A DNA stretch of 64,000 nt from Methanosarcinaceae archaeon (GCA_030611265.1 JAUWQD010000010.1:1-64000), one strand, 5' to 3'. Counted from the first letter of the stretch, positions 1-9,603 are shown. Program-made: numbers and translations. The notes: generated from the sequence alone by a model not told the origin.

Positions 1-2
1 AG

Positions 3-377
3 CAGAGCATCGAATGTTATGATCCTGAGGATCGTCCGGTAATTATGGAAGCTCTTAGAAATTGCGCTGAAAATGGTAAAGCATACGATATTGAATTTCC
101 ATTTACTACCGCATTAGGTCGGCGGATATGGATTCGAACTGTCGCCAATCCGGTGTTGAAGGACGAGAAAGTAGTCAAGATTACCGGCAACATTATAGAC
201 ATTACCGAACGCAAGCAGGCAGAGGAGGAACTGCATAAAAGAATGAACGAGCTTGAAACTTTTTATCGTACTACTCTGGGTCGAGAGGAACGTGTTATTG
301 AGGTGAAACAAGAGGTGAACGAGTTGTTAGAACAACTTGGTAAAAACAAGAAATATAGAGATTATAGCAAAGAATAG
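3..377 (+). CDS. PAS-domain signalling protein, C-terminal fragment
   Basis: The reading frame is open from the left window edge, so the start is missing. The visible 124 codons hold the end of a PAS/PAC unit, with a GRRIWIRT strand and the usual closing NIIDITERKQAEEEL, followed by a charged helical tail (LHKRMNELETFYRTTLGREE...) that looks like a coiled coil. No kinase domain follows; the protein stops 23 bases before the FIST gene. PAS units sense small molecules or redox state, and the coiled tail would transmit or dimerise. It is probably part of the signalling operon with the next two genes. What lies upstream cannot be seen. Confidence 0.8.
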   Translation, partial: QSIECYDPEDRPVIMEALRNCAENGKAYDIEFPFTTALGRRIWIRTVANPVLKDEKVVKITGNIIDITERKQAEEELHKRMNELETFYRTTLGREERVIEVKQEVNELLEQLGKNKKYRDYSKE

Positions 378-400
378 GAGTTGAATAGGAGGAAAATATC

Positions 401-1522
401 ATGTTTCAAAAAATAAAGTTCTATGATGGGCAAGAACCGGATGGGTGGCAGCCATTCCTGGAAGAACTGAGCAAAGACAATGCTAAAGGCATTCTTTTGT
501 TTGTTGGAGAAGAAACACCGTTTGATTACAAACAGCTACAACCACTACTAAAAACAATGGATATTGAAGTATGGGGAGGTATTTTCCCTGAAGTGATCTA
601 TAACGGTTCGCTGTATAAACAAGGAGTGGTGGGTTGCGCCTTCCAGTCCCCGGTTTCAATTGAAGTGGTAAAAGATCTAAGCAAATTCAACGGTAATTTC
701 CCTGAAGATTTGGTTTCAAAAAATACCAAAACCCTTCTGATCTTAACTAGTGCATATGCAGATAATATTCCGCTGCTTATAGAAACCTTATATGAAAAAT
801 ATTTCAAGGAAATGACATTTATCGGGGGTAGTGCCGGCAGTATTATAAGTGTTGACCAGCCATCTTTGTTTACCTGTGATGACATCTTCACGGGAGGGGC
901 TATCATCGCTGCTGCTCAGGACTTCATGTCGGTGGGAATAAACCATGGTTGTCAGCCTATTTCTGAGCCTGCTATTGCCAGCAGTGTGGATAAAAATATT
1001 TTAAGATCAATTAACTGGGAACCGGCTTTTGAATATTACAAAAGGATTGTTGAGCAAGATACCGGTATCAAGTTAACTGTAGATGGTTTCCTTGATGTAG
1101 CTAAATCGTATCCTCTTGGAATACTGAAATATGATACTGAGATCATTCTGCGTGTTCCTCTTAGTGTTGGTGAAGAAAACAGCCTTTTATTTGCCAGTGA
1201 AATGCCTGAAAACTCTGTGCTGCTGGTTACGAAAGCGTACCCCGATAAATTAATAGCAGCCGCAGGAACAGCTACCGAACAAGTCAAAATTGCTTTTGAA
1301 AGCAAAAAGAAGACATCCCCTGGTAAAGCCCTGATTGTAGACTGTCTTGCCAGAGCCTTATTTTTAGAAGACAGAATTAATGACGAGTTAAAGATCATTG
1401 CAAACAAAGCAGGAAGTGATGTCTTTCTATTTGGATTGTTAAGTTTAGGCGAAATTGCTTCTACCGGGGACAAATATATTGAGCTGTACAATAAGACCAT
1501 AGTGATCGGTATGGGAGAATAA
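401..1522 (+). CDS. FIST-domain sensory protein
   Basis: A 373-residue soluble protein with a good ribosome site (aggagg) before its ATG. The N-terminal half (about residues 20-200, with LLFVGEETPFDY and FIGGSAGSII) and the C-terminal half (about 215-350, with DKLIAAAGTATEQ and the ending GEIASTGDKYIELYNKTIVIG) fit the FIST_N and FIST_C domains. FIST proteins are inferred small-ligand sensors, possibly for amino acids, and often sit beside histidine kinases. Here the stop is 3 bases from the start of a large PAS/GAF kinase, so the two are very likely co-translated and functionally linked. The ligand is unknown. Confidence 0.85.
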   Translation: MFQKIKFYDGQEPDGWQPFLEELSKDNAKGILLFVGEETPFDYKQLQPLLKTMDIEVWGGIFPEVIYNGSLYKQGVVGCAFQSPVSIEVVKDLSKFNGNFPEDLVSKNTKTLLILTSAYADNIPLLIETLYEKYFKEMTFIGGSAGSIISVDQPSLFTCDDIFTGGAIIAAAQDFMSVGINHGCQPISEPAIASSVDKNILRSINWEPAFEYYKRIVEQDTGIKLTVDGFLDVAKSYPLGILKYDTEIILRVPLSVGEENSLLFASEMPENSVLLVTKAYPDKLIAAAGTATEQVKIAFESKKKTSPGKALIVDCLARALFLEDRINDELKIIANKAGSDVFLFGLLSLGEIASTGDKYIELYNKTIVIGMGE

Positions 1523-1525
1523 ATT

Positions 1526-4500
1526 ATGGAAAAGCCAGTGAGATCTTCTTTTCAATACCTCAGTATTTCTTATGAGTGTGCGCTTGCCATTGGTAACAGT
1601 TTGAACCTGCCAGAAATGCTTCAGGAAGTTATTCATACGGTAGTGCATAAAACGAATGCTCATCGTGGTATTATCTGGGTCAAAAATGGAGAGCAAGAAC
1701 TCCAACCTGTGGCAAATGCCGGAATTAATATAGAAGATGTACTGGCACAAGGCGAAATAAAGGATATCCGGGATGTTTTAAATCAAATACTAAAAAAACA
1801 GCAATTTGTGCTTAGATACAAAGATGACAAAGATTTTTTGCAGTATTGTCCTGTCCTGACAGGAAAAGAAGAATCCGTGTTGATCGTGCCTGTAACCAAT
1901 GTGGCGATTCTTTGTCTGGTCTATGCCAGCAGGGAAATAGCAGATGAACCTTTAGCAAATCTGCTTGCCAGTCTTTCTAACAAGTTAAGCGTTGCTATAG
2001 AAGCTTGTACGACTCATGAGACTGTCACTAAGGAAATACAGGTGAGGGAAAAAGCAGAAAATGAATTGACGAAGAAGACAGAGCAACTGGTCTCCAGCCA
2101 GAAGGAACTTCAAGGGCTTTATGGAGAATCGGAACAAGCCAGAAAGTCACTGCTGAGCATTTTAGAAGATGTTTCGCAAAAAGAGGAAGCGTTGCGGGAG
2201 AGTGAGAAAAAATATCGTCTTCTGACGGAGAATGCCTTAGACACAGTATGGGCTATGAATTTAGATGGAACGTTCACTTTTATGAGCCAGTCTATTAAGA
2301 AACTTCGCGGTTATACTCCCGAGGAAGCCAATCGCCTCTCCATGCAGGAGACCATGACACCCAAATCAGTGTTGTTTATCGAGCAAATATTCGAAGATGA
2401 AAATAGCAAACCGATGGCCGAGCGCTGGGCAGATCGAATCATCGAACTTGAGCAGTATCGAAAGGATGGCTCAACCATTTGGACTGATGTATCTATCCAA
2501 GGGGTCCGTGATGAAAAAGGAAACGTTATAGGACTTCAAGGTAGTATCAGGGACATCACCGAGCGCAAGCAGGCTGAGGAAAAAGAAAAAGAACACCATA
2601 AAAATATTGAGTTGTTATCCGAAACAGCAATGCAGTTTGTGGAATTTCCTGCTGATAAAAATATTTACAATTTCATTGGAGATCAACTTAGAGAATTGAT
2701 TGGAAAAGATTCGTATATTGCTATTAATACCATTGATGAAGAAAAAAGCATTTTAACAACCCGTGCAGTTCTGGGAATAGGGAAATTCACAGATAAAATA
2801 GACAAACTTCTGGGAAGGCACCTTGTAGGTATGACATTCGATACAAAAGATGAAGGCCTTGTTTCTCTTTCTGACGGTAAATTGCATTTAAACGAGGAAG
2901 GACTATATGGTATATTTTTGAAGACGGTTCCGAAAACAGTCTGCAATTCCCTTGAAAAACTATTGAATATAAAAAATATATATGGAATCGGCTTAACAAA
3001 AGAGAATGAGTTATTCGGGACCGCAGTTATCTTCTTTAAAGAAGATGCAGATGAACTTAAGAATAAACAAATAATTGAAACATTTATAAGACAGGCATCT
3101 ATAGCAGTTCAAAAAAGGCAGGTAGATGAGGCGCTGCGCATTGAGAGAGACAACCTGAACAACATTTTTGAAGCGATAGAAGATGGCATTTATATTGTTA
3201 ACCAACAATATGATATCCAATATGTAAATTCGGTGCTTAAAAAAGAATTCGGTGCTTATGAGGGCAGGAAGTGTTATGAATATTTCCACGATTTCACAGA
3301 GGTTTGCCCCTGGTGCAAGAACCCCGATGTTTTTGCGGGAAAAACCGTGCGTTGGGAATGGCATTCATTCAAGAACCAGAAGACGTATGACCTGATTGGC
3401 ACTCCGCTGAAGAATCCTGACGGAAGCATTTCAAAGCTGGAAATGTTCCGCGACATCACCGAGCGCAAGAAAATTGAAATTGCATTAAAAGAAAGTGAAC
3501 ACAGGTTGCTTAGGGCACAGGAAATTGCACATGTAGGGGATTGGGAATTTGATGTTAAAACTGGTGTAAGTGTATGGTCTGATGAGATCTACAGTATATA
3601 CGGTTTTGACCCTGCAGATGAAATTGAATCGGAAACTATGCTTGCAGGGATGCATCCGGATGACCTTGATTACGTTAATGAGAAGTTCGCGGGTTGGGTT
3701 AAGAGTGGAGAGGGAGAACCATTTGAATATCGGATTGTACGTCCTGATGGATCCATACGGCACATATATTCACCTGCCGAAGTTGTATGTGACAGTAATG
3801 GCAATGTTGTCAAGGTATATGGGACTGCACTTGATATTACCGACCGGAAGAATGCCGAAGAATCGCTTAAAATATACGCAGAGGAACTTGCAAGATCAAA
3901 TGAAGAACTCAAATCTCTTGATAAGATGAAAAACGAATTCTTATCGAATGTAAGCCATGAACTCAAAACACCTCTCATTTCCATTAAAGGTTTCAGCGAA
4001 ATCATGCAGAATGAGTTGTATGGTCCGCTAAACGACCAGCAGAAAACAGCAATGAGTACAGTTATTCGCAATTCTGAACGGCTGGGTAGACAGATAAATT
4101 CAATTTTATACCTGACTATTCAAAAATCCGGAAAAGACACATATACGATACATCCAATTGACATAACTGAGATTATAGGCAATGCACTTATTGACATATC
4201 TCCGCAAGCCAACAGTAAGGATTTGACTATTGAAAATAATACTCCCTCTGATCTGCCTTTAATAAAAGGAGATATGGATAAATTGACTCAGGTTTTTATA
4301 AATCTGTTTGAAAATGCGACCAAGTTCACCCCAAATGGTGGTAAAATCACAGTGGCGGCATTTGAGGATAACGGGAATATTCACATTACAGTGAGCGACA
4401 CCGGAATCGGCATTTCAAATGAGGTGATTTCCAATCTGTTTGATAAATTCTATCAGGTCGATGCCTCAACTACGCGAAGGTATGGAGGAACCGGAATTGG

Positions 4501-4603
4501 TCTGTATATCAGCAAACTCATTGTTGAGGTGCACAAAGGCAAGATATGGGCTGAAAGTGAAGAAGGGAGTAGGACAACGTTCCATGTGCTATTACCAAAG
4601 TGA
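1526..4603 (+). CDS. Soluble multi-PAS/GAF sensor histidine kinase
   Basis: A 1025-residue kinase with no membrane segment, so it should sense in the cytoplasm. Order seen: an N-terminal GAF-like region (about 10-160), a coiled coil (165-230), PAS (about 230-350, ending DITERKQAEEKEKE), a second GAF-like region (360-530), PAS (545-655, with paired cysteines around CYEYFHDFTEVCPWC), PAS (660-790), HisKA with phospho-acceptor His811 in NVSHELKTPLISI, and a HATPase with N box (NLFENATKFTPNGG), G1 (DTGIGI) and G2 (GGTGIGLYISK). All catalytic motifs are intact. No receiver domain or response regulator is visible. The cysteine-rich PAS may bind metal or respond to redox; this is inference. Confidence 0.93.
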   Translation: MEKPVRSSFQYLSISYECALAIGNSLNLPEMLQEVIHTVVHKTNAHRGIIWVKNGEQELQPVANAGINIEDVLAQGEIKDIRDVLNQILKKQQFVLRYKDDKDFLQYCPVLTGKEESVLIVPVTNVAILCLVYASREIADEPLANLLASLSNKLSVAIEACTTHETVTKEIQVREKAENELTKKTEQLVSSQKELQGLYGESEQARKSLLSILEDVSQKEEALRESEKKYRLLTENALDTVWAMNLDGTFTFMSQSIKKLRGYTPEEANRLSMQETMTPKSVLFIEQIFEDENSKPMAERWADRIIELEQYRKDGSTIWTDVSIQGVRDEKGNVIGLQGSIRDITERKQAEEKEKEHHKNIELLSETAMQFVEFPADKNIYNFIGDQLRELIGKDSYIAINTIDEEKSILTTRAVLGIGKFTDKIDKLLGRHLVGMTFDTKDEGLVSLSDGKLHLNEEGLYGIFLKTVPKTVCNSLEKLLNIKNIYGIGLTKENELFGTAVIFFKEDADELKNKQIIETFIRQASIAVQKRQVDEALRIERDNLNNIFEAIEDGIYIVNQQYDIQYVNSVLKKEFGAYEGRKCYEYFHDFTEVCPWCKNPDVFAGKTVRWEWHSFKNQKTYDLIGTPLKNPDGSISKLEMFRDITERKKIEIALKESEHRLLRAQEIAHVGDWEFDVKTGVSVWSDEIYSIYGFDPADEIESETMLAGMHPDDLDYVNEKFAGWVKSGEGEPFEYRIVRPDGSIRHIYSPAEVVCDSNGNVVKVYGTALDITDRKNAEESLKIYAEELARSNEELKSLDKMKNEFLSNVSHELKTPLISIKGFSEIMQNELYGPLNDQQKTAMSTVIRNSERLGRQINSILYLTIQKSGKDTYTIHPIDITEIIGNALIDISPQANSKDLTIENNTPSDLPLIKGDMDKLTQVFINLFENATKFTPNGGKITVAAFEDNGNIHITVSDTGIGISNEVISNLFDKFYQVDASTTRRYGGTGIGLYISKLIVEVHKGKIWAESEEGSRTTFHVLLPK

Positions 4604-5216
4604 GGAAATGTTTCTATTGTCGACTCAACCATACAATGTCGCTAAATGGAAAGGGTAAAGGTTGATGCAAAAAACGGCGCGACCGCACGCGCGCAGTGCG
4701 GCACGTTCCTACGCCATGAACACGAAACTAGAAAATTCTCGCTGACGCCCAGATTTACTCGGAGTATATCTTTATAAAATATATACACTACAAAACGATT
4801 TTCAGGCGGTGTCGTATTTTCAGATATGAGAATTGCATGTTTGGGTTGGGTTTGGTGGCAGTAAAATACGCCGCCTGCGGCGGGAACTGATGCTCCGATT
4901 TATTAAGTTTCGACCAATTACTGTGCCTCTCTCTTTAACATTAGCACCCGCATATACACACAATTTACCTGCCGGTGCGCTGACGGCACTGTGTAGAAAC
5001 CGTTCGGTCATTTTGGAGTATAGAAAATTATGCCATATGATATATGCCTTCATAATTCACACATGGAAGTTAATGTGACACTAGATAGTTGCAACGATTA
5101 ATGTTATATACGAACAACCGTATATACAGCGAAGTTGCATTAACATTGTAACATGCCAATAGCCCTGTATGGGCTGTGTCAGAACTACCACTTTAATGCG
5201 GTGTTTTGAGGCTACG
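4604..5216. other. Long intergenic region with GC-rich palindromes
   Basis: About 610 bases without a convincing gene. It contains a GC-rich start (4676-4710), a perfect palindrome CGCCGCCTGCGGCG at 4869-4882 of a type found elsewhere in the window, a short hairpin TGCCG...CGGCA near 4972-4990, AT-rich promoter-like stretches (TATAAAATATATAC near 4770), and AGCCCTGTATGGGCT near 5161-5175. The open frames here have no family signature and irregular codon use. The right part is probably the leader and promoter of the ribosomal operon. Confidence 0.5.
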
Positions 5217-5241
5217 GGATGCAGTGCATCCTTAAGGAGGT
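5217..5241 (+). promoter_or_regulatory. Leader palindrome and Shine-Dalgarno of rpsM
   Basis: GGATGCA-G-TGCATCC is a perfect 7-bp inverted repeat with a one-base centre (5217-5231). It is followed three bases later by a full ribosome site (aaggaggt, 5234-5241) and the rpsM ATG at 5248. Its position suggests a hairpin that could hide or present the ribosome site. That regulatory role is inference; ribosomal-protein operons are often controlled in their leaders. Confidence 0.45.
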
Positions 5242-5247
5242 CATTTA

Positions 5248-5697
5248 ATGGCAGATGAAGAAATTAGACACTTAGTTCGTATTATGAATACTGACCTGCA
5301 GGGAGCCCAGCCTGTGCAATATGCACTGACCGGTATCCGTGGTGTTGGTAGGCGTACTGCACGTATCATTATTGATAGTACAGGCATTGATCCTAAAGGA
5401 ACAATCGGATATCTTTCAGATGAAGATATTACAAAACTTGATTCCGCAGTCGATGCATTTGAAAAAACCGTTCCTGAATGGATGCTGAACAGGCAAAACG
5501 ATCCACTGACCGGTGACAGTAAACACCTTTTAGGTCAGGATATTATCATGACGTTCAGAGAGGATATTAACAACCTCAAGAAGGTCAGGGCATATCGTGG
5601 AATCAGACACGAGCGTGGCTTAAAGGCAAGAGGCCAGAGAACAAAATCAACCGGTAGACGTGGTTCTACTATTGGTGTAAGCAGGAAGAAGAGTTAA
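5248..5697 (+). CDS. rpsM: Ribosomal protein S13 (uS13), archaeal type
   Basis: A 149-residue small-subunit protein of the head, contacting 16S rRNA and the P-site tRNA. Recognised by [19 protein letters not shown] near residues 28-46 and by the basic tail ([23 protein letters not shown]), the uS13 signature for rRNA binding. Length is normal for archaea. The strong ribosome site just upstream supports this ATG. It begins the S13-S4-S11-RpoD cluster; rpsD starts 15 bases after the stop. Confidence 0.98.
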   Translation: MADEEIRHLVRIMNTDLQGAQPVQYALTGIRGVGRRTARIIIDSTGIDPKGTIGYLSDEDITKLDSAVDAFEKTVPEWMLNRQNDPLTGDSKHLLGQDIIMTFREDINNLKKVRAYRGIRHERGLKARGQRTKSTGRRGSTIGVSRKKS

Positions 5698-5712
5698 TCA
5701 AGGTGATAAAAT

Positions 5713-6282
5713 ATGGGATACCCTGGTAAAAATAAGAAAACCTACGATACACCAAAGCACCCTTGGCAGGCTGCCAGATTGGCATCTGAGGTTGAACTGG
5801 TTAAGAAGTATGGTCTTAGGAACAAAAAGGAATTATGGAAATCACACAGTGTACTTAGAAGATATCGTGCTGATGCCCGAAGACTTTTGGCAGAATCTGC
5901 TGATGCAGAACTTTCAGGTCATTCGAAAACAGAGGCAGACCAGATCCTTGCTAAACTTAAAAGATATGGTTTCCTTAAAGAAGATTCCAATATTGATGAT
6001 ATCCTTTCATTGCAGACTGATGCAATTTTGGAGCGCAGGCTTCAGACGCAGGTCCACAGATTGGGTCTTGCGAGAACACCACGGCAGGCAAGGCAGTTCA
6101 TTGTACACGGTCATATTTCAGTAAATGGCAGAAAAGCAACTGTGCCAAGCATTATGATCACTAAAGCGGATGAGATGTCAATTGATTATTATGGCGTGTC
6201 ACCGCTTTCAAAAGAATCTCACCCGGAGAGACCTGCACAGATAGCATCATCTGTGGTAGATACTGAAAGTAAGGAGGAGTAA
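5713..6282 (+). CDS. rpsD: Ribosomal protein S4 (uS4), archaeal type
   Basis: A 189-residue primary 16S-rRNA-binding protein. The N-terminus ([18 protein letters not shown]) is typical of archaeal uS4. The S4 RNA-binding domain is clear at about residues 104-150 ([20 protein letters not shown], then [18 protein letters not shown]). A ggtgataaaatATG ribosome site supports the start. It lies 15 bases after rpsM and 3 bases before rpsK, in one operon. Confidence 0.98.
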   Translation: MGYPGKNKKTYDTPKHPWQAARLASEVELVKKYGLRNKKELWKSHSVLRRYRADARRLLAESADAELSGHSKTEADQILAKLKRYGFLKEDSNIDDILSLQTDAILERRLQTQVHRLGLARTPRQARQFIVHGHISVNGRKATVPSIMITKADEMSIDYYGVSPLSKESHPERPAQIASSVVDTESKEE

Positions 6283-6666
<384 letters not shown>

Positions 6667-6684
6667 TCGTAAGGATTTGGGTCT

Positions 6685-7482
6685 ATGACAATGGAAGTTG
6701 ACATACTGGAGTTATCTGATCGGTTTGCAAAGTTCATACTTTCAAATACCACATCAGCGTTTGCAAACGGAGTTCGAAGAGCGATGCTTGCAGATGTGCC
6801 TACTCTTGCTATTGATGATGTGAATATCTATGATAACACATCTGTTTTGTATGATGAGCAGTTGGCATTACGTTTTGGTTTGGTTCCACTGACTTCAGAC
6901 ATTGAGGATTTCATTCCACAGGATGAGTGTTTATGTGAGGGAGATTTCTGTCCGGCGTGCCAACTATCCCTGACATTGAGTGTGGAAGGGCCAAAGATGG
7001 TCTATTCAGGCGATCTTGTGTCTTCTGACCCAAAGGTTCAGGCAGCTGATACGAACATTCCAATTGTCGACCTTAAGGAAGGCCAGAAGGTCGTAATTGA
7101 GGCAATTGTCCACATGGGCTATGGTAAGGATCATGCAAAATGGCAGGCAGGTGTTGCCTGTGGCTATAAGAACATGCCAATTATCGAGTTCAATGGCTGT
7201 GACAGTTGCGATGCTTGTGTTGATGAGTGTCCCCGCGATATCATTCATATTGGATCTGCAGGCGCAGAAGTATCAAAAGACGATTTGTTGAAGTGTTCAC
7301 TTTGCAAACTCTGCGAAGGGGTCTGTGAGATAGGTGCAGTTTCAGTTAAAGAAGATGACAATTCATTTATATTTTCATCCGAATCTGATGGCTCTTATAC
7401 GTCCCAAGAGTTAATCTTAAATGCAGGGAACACTATTAAGGACAAAGCCTCCCGTATGGGAGAAATATTGAATTCGCTTTGA
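6685..7482 (+). CDS. rpoD: DNA-directed RNA polymerase subunit D with Fe-S domain
   Basis: A 265-residue homologue of bacterial alpha N-terminal domain and eukaryotic Rpb3, used with subunit L to nucleate polymerase assembly. The alpha-like parts are at about 1-55 (FILSNTTSAFANGVRRAML) and in the C-terminal 50 residues. The inserted ferredoxin-like domain carries two cysteine sets, CDSCDACVDECP (about residues 172-183) and CSLCKLCEGVC (about 206-216), enough for two [4Fe-4S] clusters as in Methanosarcina-type subunits. A further cysteine group (CLCEGDFCPAC) lies near residue 84. The next gene of the usual archaeal cluster (L18e) is absent here. Confidence 0.97.
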   Translation: MTMEVDILELSDRFAKFILSNTTSAFANGVRRAMLADVPTLAIDDVNIYDNTSVLYDEQLALRFGLVPLTSDIEDFIPQDECLCEGDFCPACQLSLTLSVEGPKMVYSGDLVSSDPKVQAADTNIPIVDLKEGQKVVIEAIVHMGYGKDHAKWQAGVACGYKNMPIIEFNGCDSCDACVDECPRDIIHIGSAGAEVSKDDLLKCSLCKLCEGVCEIGAVSVKEDDNSFIFSSESDGSYTSQELILNAGNTIKDKASRMGEILNSL

Positions 7483-7540
7483 TCTCATTGTAGGGGATCA
7501 TTGATCTCCTATACTTTAATTTATACGACATTCCCCTTGT

Positions 7541-7628
7541 GCGGGGGTTGCCCAGCCAGGCCAAAGGCGCTAGGTTGAGGGCCTAGTCTCGTAGGAGTTC
7601 GTGCGTTCGAATCGCACCTCCCGCACCA
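7541..7628 (+). tRNA. tRNA-Leu (anticodon GAG)
   Basis: A full cloverleaf can be drawn: acceptor GCGGGGG pairing with CTCCCGC (one G-T), an anticodon stem CTAGG/CCTAG around loop TTGAGGG (anticodon GAG), a long class-II variable arm, and T arm GTGCG-TTCGAAT-CGCAC. The CCA end is encoded (7626-7628). An AT-rich promoter-like stretch (TTTAATTTATA) lies just upstream. It follows rpoD by about 60 bases. Confidence 0.96.
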
Positions 7629-7695
7629 AACACTTTTTCTGATTATTTTTATATTGCTTAGTTGTTTGGCTGTTCTTGATGGTAAGTTTGCAACA

Positions 7696-7709
7696 CGCCG
7701 CAGGCGGCA
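7696..7709. repeat. GC-rich palindrome CGCCGCAGGCGGCA
   Basis: A short GC-rich inverted repeat in AT-rich intergenic DNA. The same core recurs at 4869-4882, 21815-21830 and 50071-50084. It could form a small cruciform or RNA hairpin. REP-like behaviour is inference. Confidence 0.5.
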
Positions 7710-7814
7710 CATTTCATCGTCACTGACAAATGTAGATTAATGCATGACAAAGTGATAGTTTTCTCATGTCATGCAATAGTTTCGAAAATGAATATTCATT
7801 GTTCTAATTGTAGT

Positions 7815-8549
7815 TTATGATGGTAAATTAAGATCATTTTTGTGTTTTTTGTAGCAATTATAACATATTGGCTTTATTTTTGATGATGTGGTTGAGTTTC
7901 CGCATACATGACAATGTTTTTCTTTGTACTCTTCATTTTTATATTTATTCCATGATGTATGGCACTTTTTGCAGTATGGTTGCATTGGATCTAATTTAAT
8001 TTGTTCTTTGCAACGAATACAATAGCCAGATTCGATTTTGTCACTTTGATTATTACTTTTAGCAATGTTTGTTTCTTTTTTAGAATCGATTTTTTCAATT
8101 GATATTTTTAATTCATCACTAATTCTAAATATGTCCATAGCCTCTTCATATATTTTTTTGTACAATAAGAGGTCCTCATCCTTTGAAACATGTATTCCCA
8201 TCTCATAGTTATTGACTTGAGAATATTCATAGAGGTTCATTGATGTGATAATTGCTTCTTTTTCGCTTAAATAACACTTTGCATGCAAGTCTTTACAAAA
8301 AGCTAAACGAACAGAATCTAATTGTCGGATCCAATTATTTTCATCTGGTTGAAGCTCGTTTTTTCCATAAATGATTTTTATATTAGTTGTCCTCTTTCGA
8401 TCTTGATTTTCAAGTAAATCTTTTATTTTTTGATTTATCTTTAAAAATGGACTTATTAGAATTATTTCATTATCTGCATTTTTAATCAATTGATTTAATT
8501 TATATGTTGTTCCTTCCGTATTTAAAAATTCAGTCATTTGTTTCACCAT
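7815..8549 (-). CDS. Phospholipase-D-like protein with C-terminal zinc ribbons
   Basis: A 244-residue protein. The first 150 residues resemble one PLD/nuclease half: EIILISPFLKI, then an HxK motif in LHAKCYLSEKEAIITSMNLYE, which gives the His and Lys of the catalytic HxK(x)4 set. The C-terminal 70 residues hold CxxC pairs (CIRCKEQ, CKKCHTS, CHVCGNS, CYNCYK) that look like zinc ribbons. One PLD motif implies a homodimer. ATG at 8537 (MTEFLN), after a ggtgaaac site, may be the true start. It interrupts the usual order after the RpoD cluster and is AT-rich, suggesting acquisition. The substrate is unknown; nuclease is more likely than lipase. Confidence 0.7.
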   Translation of the reverse strand: MVKQMTEFLNTEGTTYKLNQLIKNADNEIILISPFLKINQKIKDLLENQDRKRTTNIKIIYGKNELQPDENNWIRQLDSVRLAFCKDLHAKCYLSEKEAIITSMNLYEYSQVNNYEMGIHVSKDEDLLLYKKIYEEAMDIFRISDELKISIEKIDSKKETNIAKSNNQSDKIESGYCIRCKEQIKLDPMQPYCKKCHTSWNKYKNEEYKEKHCHVCGNSTTSSKIKPICYNCYKKHKNDLNLPS

Positions 8550-8683
8550 TAATACTTACTCATCAAGTTATTACCACTGTTAACTGGTATTGAATTATAT
8601 GTAAATTCTTAGTTTTTCAGTCACATTTCTATATTTGTTGCATGATATAAAATATCTTATATTTGTATATTCCATCCAATTAT

Positions 8684-8977
8684 CGCACTTTCCGCAGGTA
8701 AATCCCAAAAGTGAATCTTTTTCTTAAATAAAAAATGATGCCGCATGAGTACGGTTTTCAAAATATACTCACAAATGGTTTAGAATGATGTATGTCAATT
8801 TTCTACCGAAGTTTGCAAATTGTATACTAAAACAGGATCTCTCCAACATTGAGTGGGCGAATATTGTCATCTCACCATGCACATATGTATGTACAGTATA
8901 AATATAATATGCAATAGATATTCAAAACCAATATCAGAAAAAATGTTTAAAATTTTCATATACCTGCGGAAAGTGCG
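8684..8977. mobile_element. MITE-like element with 17-bp terminal inverted repeats
   Basis: CGCACTTTCCGCAGGTA at 8684-8700 recurs as its exact reverse complement at 8961-8977. The 294-bp unit between them has no coding frame of note and is AT-rich. This is the shape of a non-autonomous transposon or a solo IS remnant. No target duplication is obvious. Which IS family would mobilise it is not known from this window. Confidence 0.6.
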
Positions 8978-9051
8978 AATTATTACTTTCACCCCGCTTG
9001 GCTCGAGTTAATATACCCAGCCGTTGTATGTGGTAATCGAGGTGAAATAAC

Positions 9052-9132
9052 ATGGATGAATATTTCAAAAATCTGGTCGAACGCGCAAGACACTACGAGC
9101 AATTCGAAACATTCGACCGCAAATTAGAATAA
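9052..9132 (+). CDS. Possible 26-residue small protein
   Basis: A 26-codon frame (MDEYFKNLVERARHYEQFET...) with a convincing ribosome site (gaggtga) seven bases before its ATG. The peptide is charged and could form an amphipathic helix. No family is recognised. It is followed directly by a hairpin at 9142-9198, which is consistent with a short transcript. It may be the intact start of a decayed gene. Confidence 0.35.
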   Translation: MDEYFKNLVERARHYEQFETFDRKLE

Positions 9133-9141
9133 ACTTATACC

Positions 9142-9198
9142 ATCCGACCGCAAATCACCCTTAAGTCCCGTTGTTTGCTTTCATGATTGCGGTCGGGT
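9142..9198 (+). terminator. Hairpin after the small ORF
   Basis: ATCCGACCGCAAATCA (9142-9157) pairs with TGATTGCGGTCGGGT (9183-9197) with one extra A and a G-T pair, giving a stem of about 14 bp. There is no poly-T tail directly after it, so termination is uncertain. The arm CGACCGCAAAT also occurs once more at the end of the small ORF. Confidence 0.4.
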
Positions 9199-9603
9199 AT
9201 GCTTTTTATGGCGAGCGGGTTGGTGAGTGGGGGTTATCACTCATTTATCGCTAATTAGCAAACCCTTGGAATAAGGTCGCTTGCAGGCATATCCTCGTAT
9301 CGCATACCTCCAAATAAGGTTTTGATAATCACTTTGCCCGCATCATCGCCTGTCACTTCACTTATAACAGCAGAGTTATTTCTATACTTGTGGGCTCTCA
9401 GTGAACTGTACGCCTTGCGGGCGTAAAGGACTCAACTCCGTAGGGGGTGAGCGTACTCCGCGGTAAAATTTTGTTCCACATTCATTGAAATAACTGGATT
9501 TTTGAACAGTGCCATGCGAGTCAATTCAGGGGGAAATTTCTAATTGTGTGGAATTATGCGCTCAAAAGGTTGGGAATTTAGGATGGAATCAGAGATTTGA
9601 TGT
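9199..9603. other. Intergenic region with decayed minus-strand reading frame
   Basis: A minus-strand frame of about 57 codons (stop at 9255-9257, open back to about 9425) reads SAVISEVTGDDAGKVIIKTL and FGGMRYEDMPASDLIPRV, which has protein-like composition but no start codon. It may be the tail of a lost gene; no family is recognised. A GCGTA...ACTCCGTA-type repeat also lies here (about 9411-9470), related to one at 46035-46092. Confidence 0.3.

Noticed and set aside
4833-5078. An 81-codon plus-strand frame and a 77-codon minus-strand frame before rpsM
   Set aside because: Both cover a GC-rich palindrome, have unusual residue composition and no family signature. Likely non-coding leader DNA.
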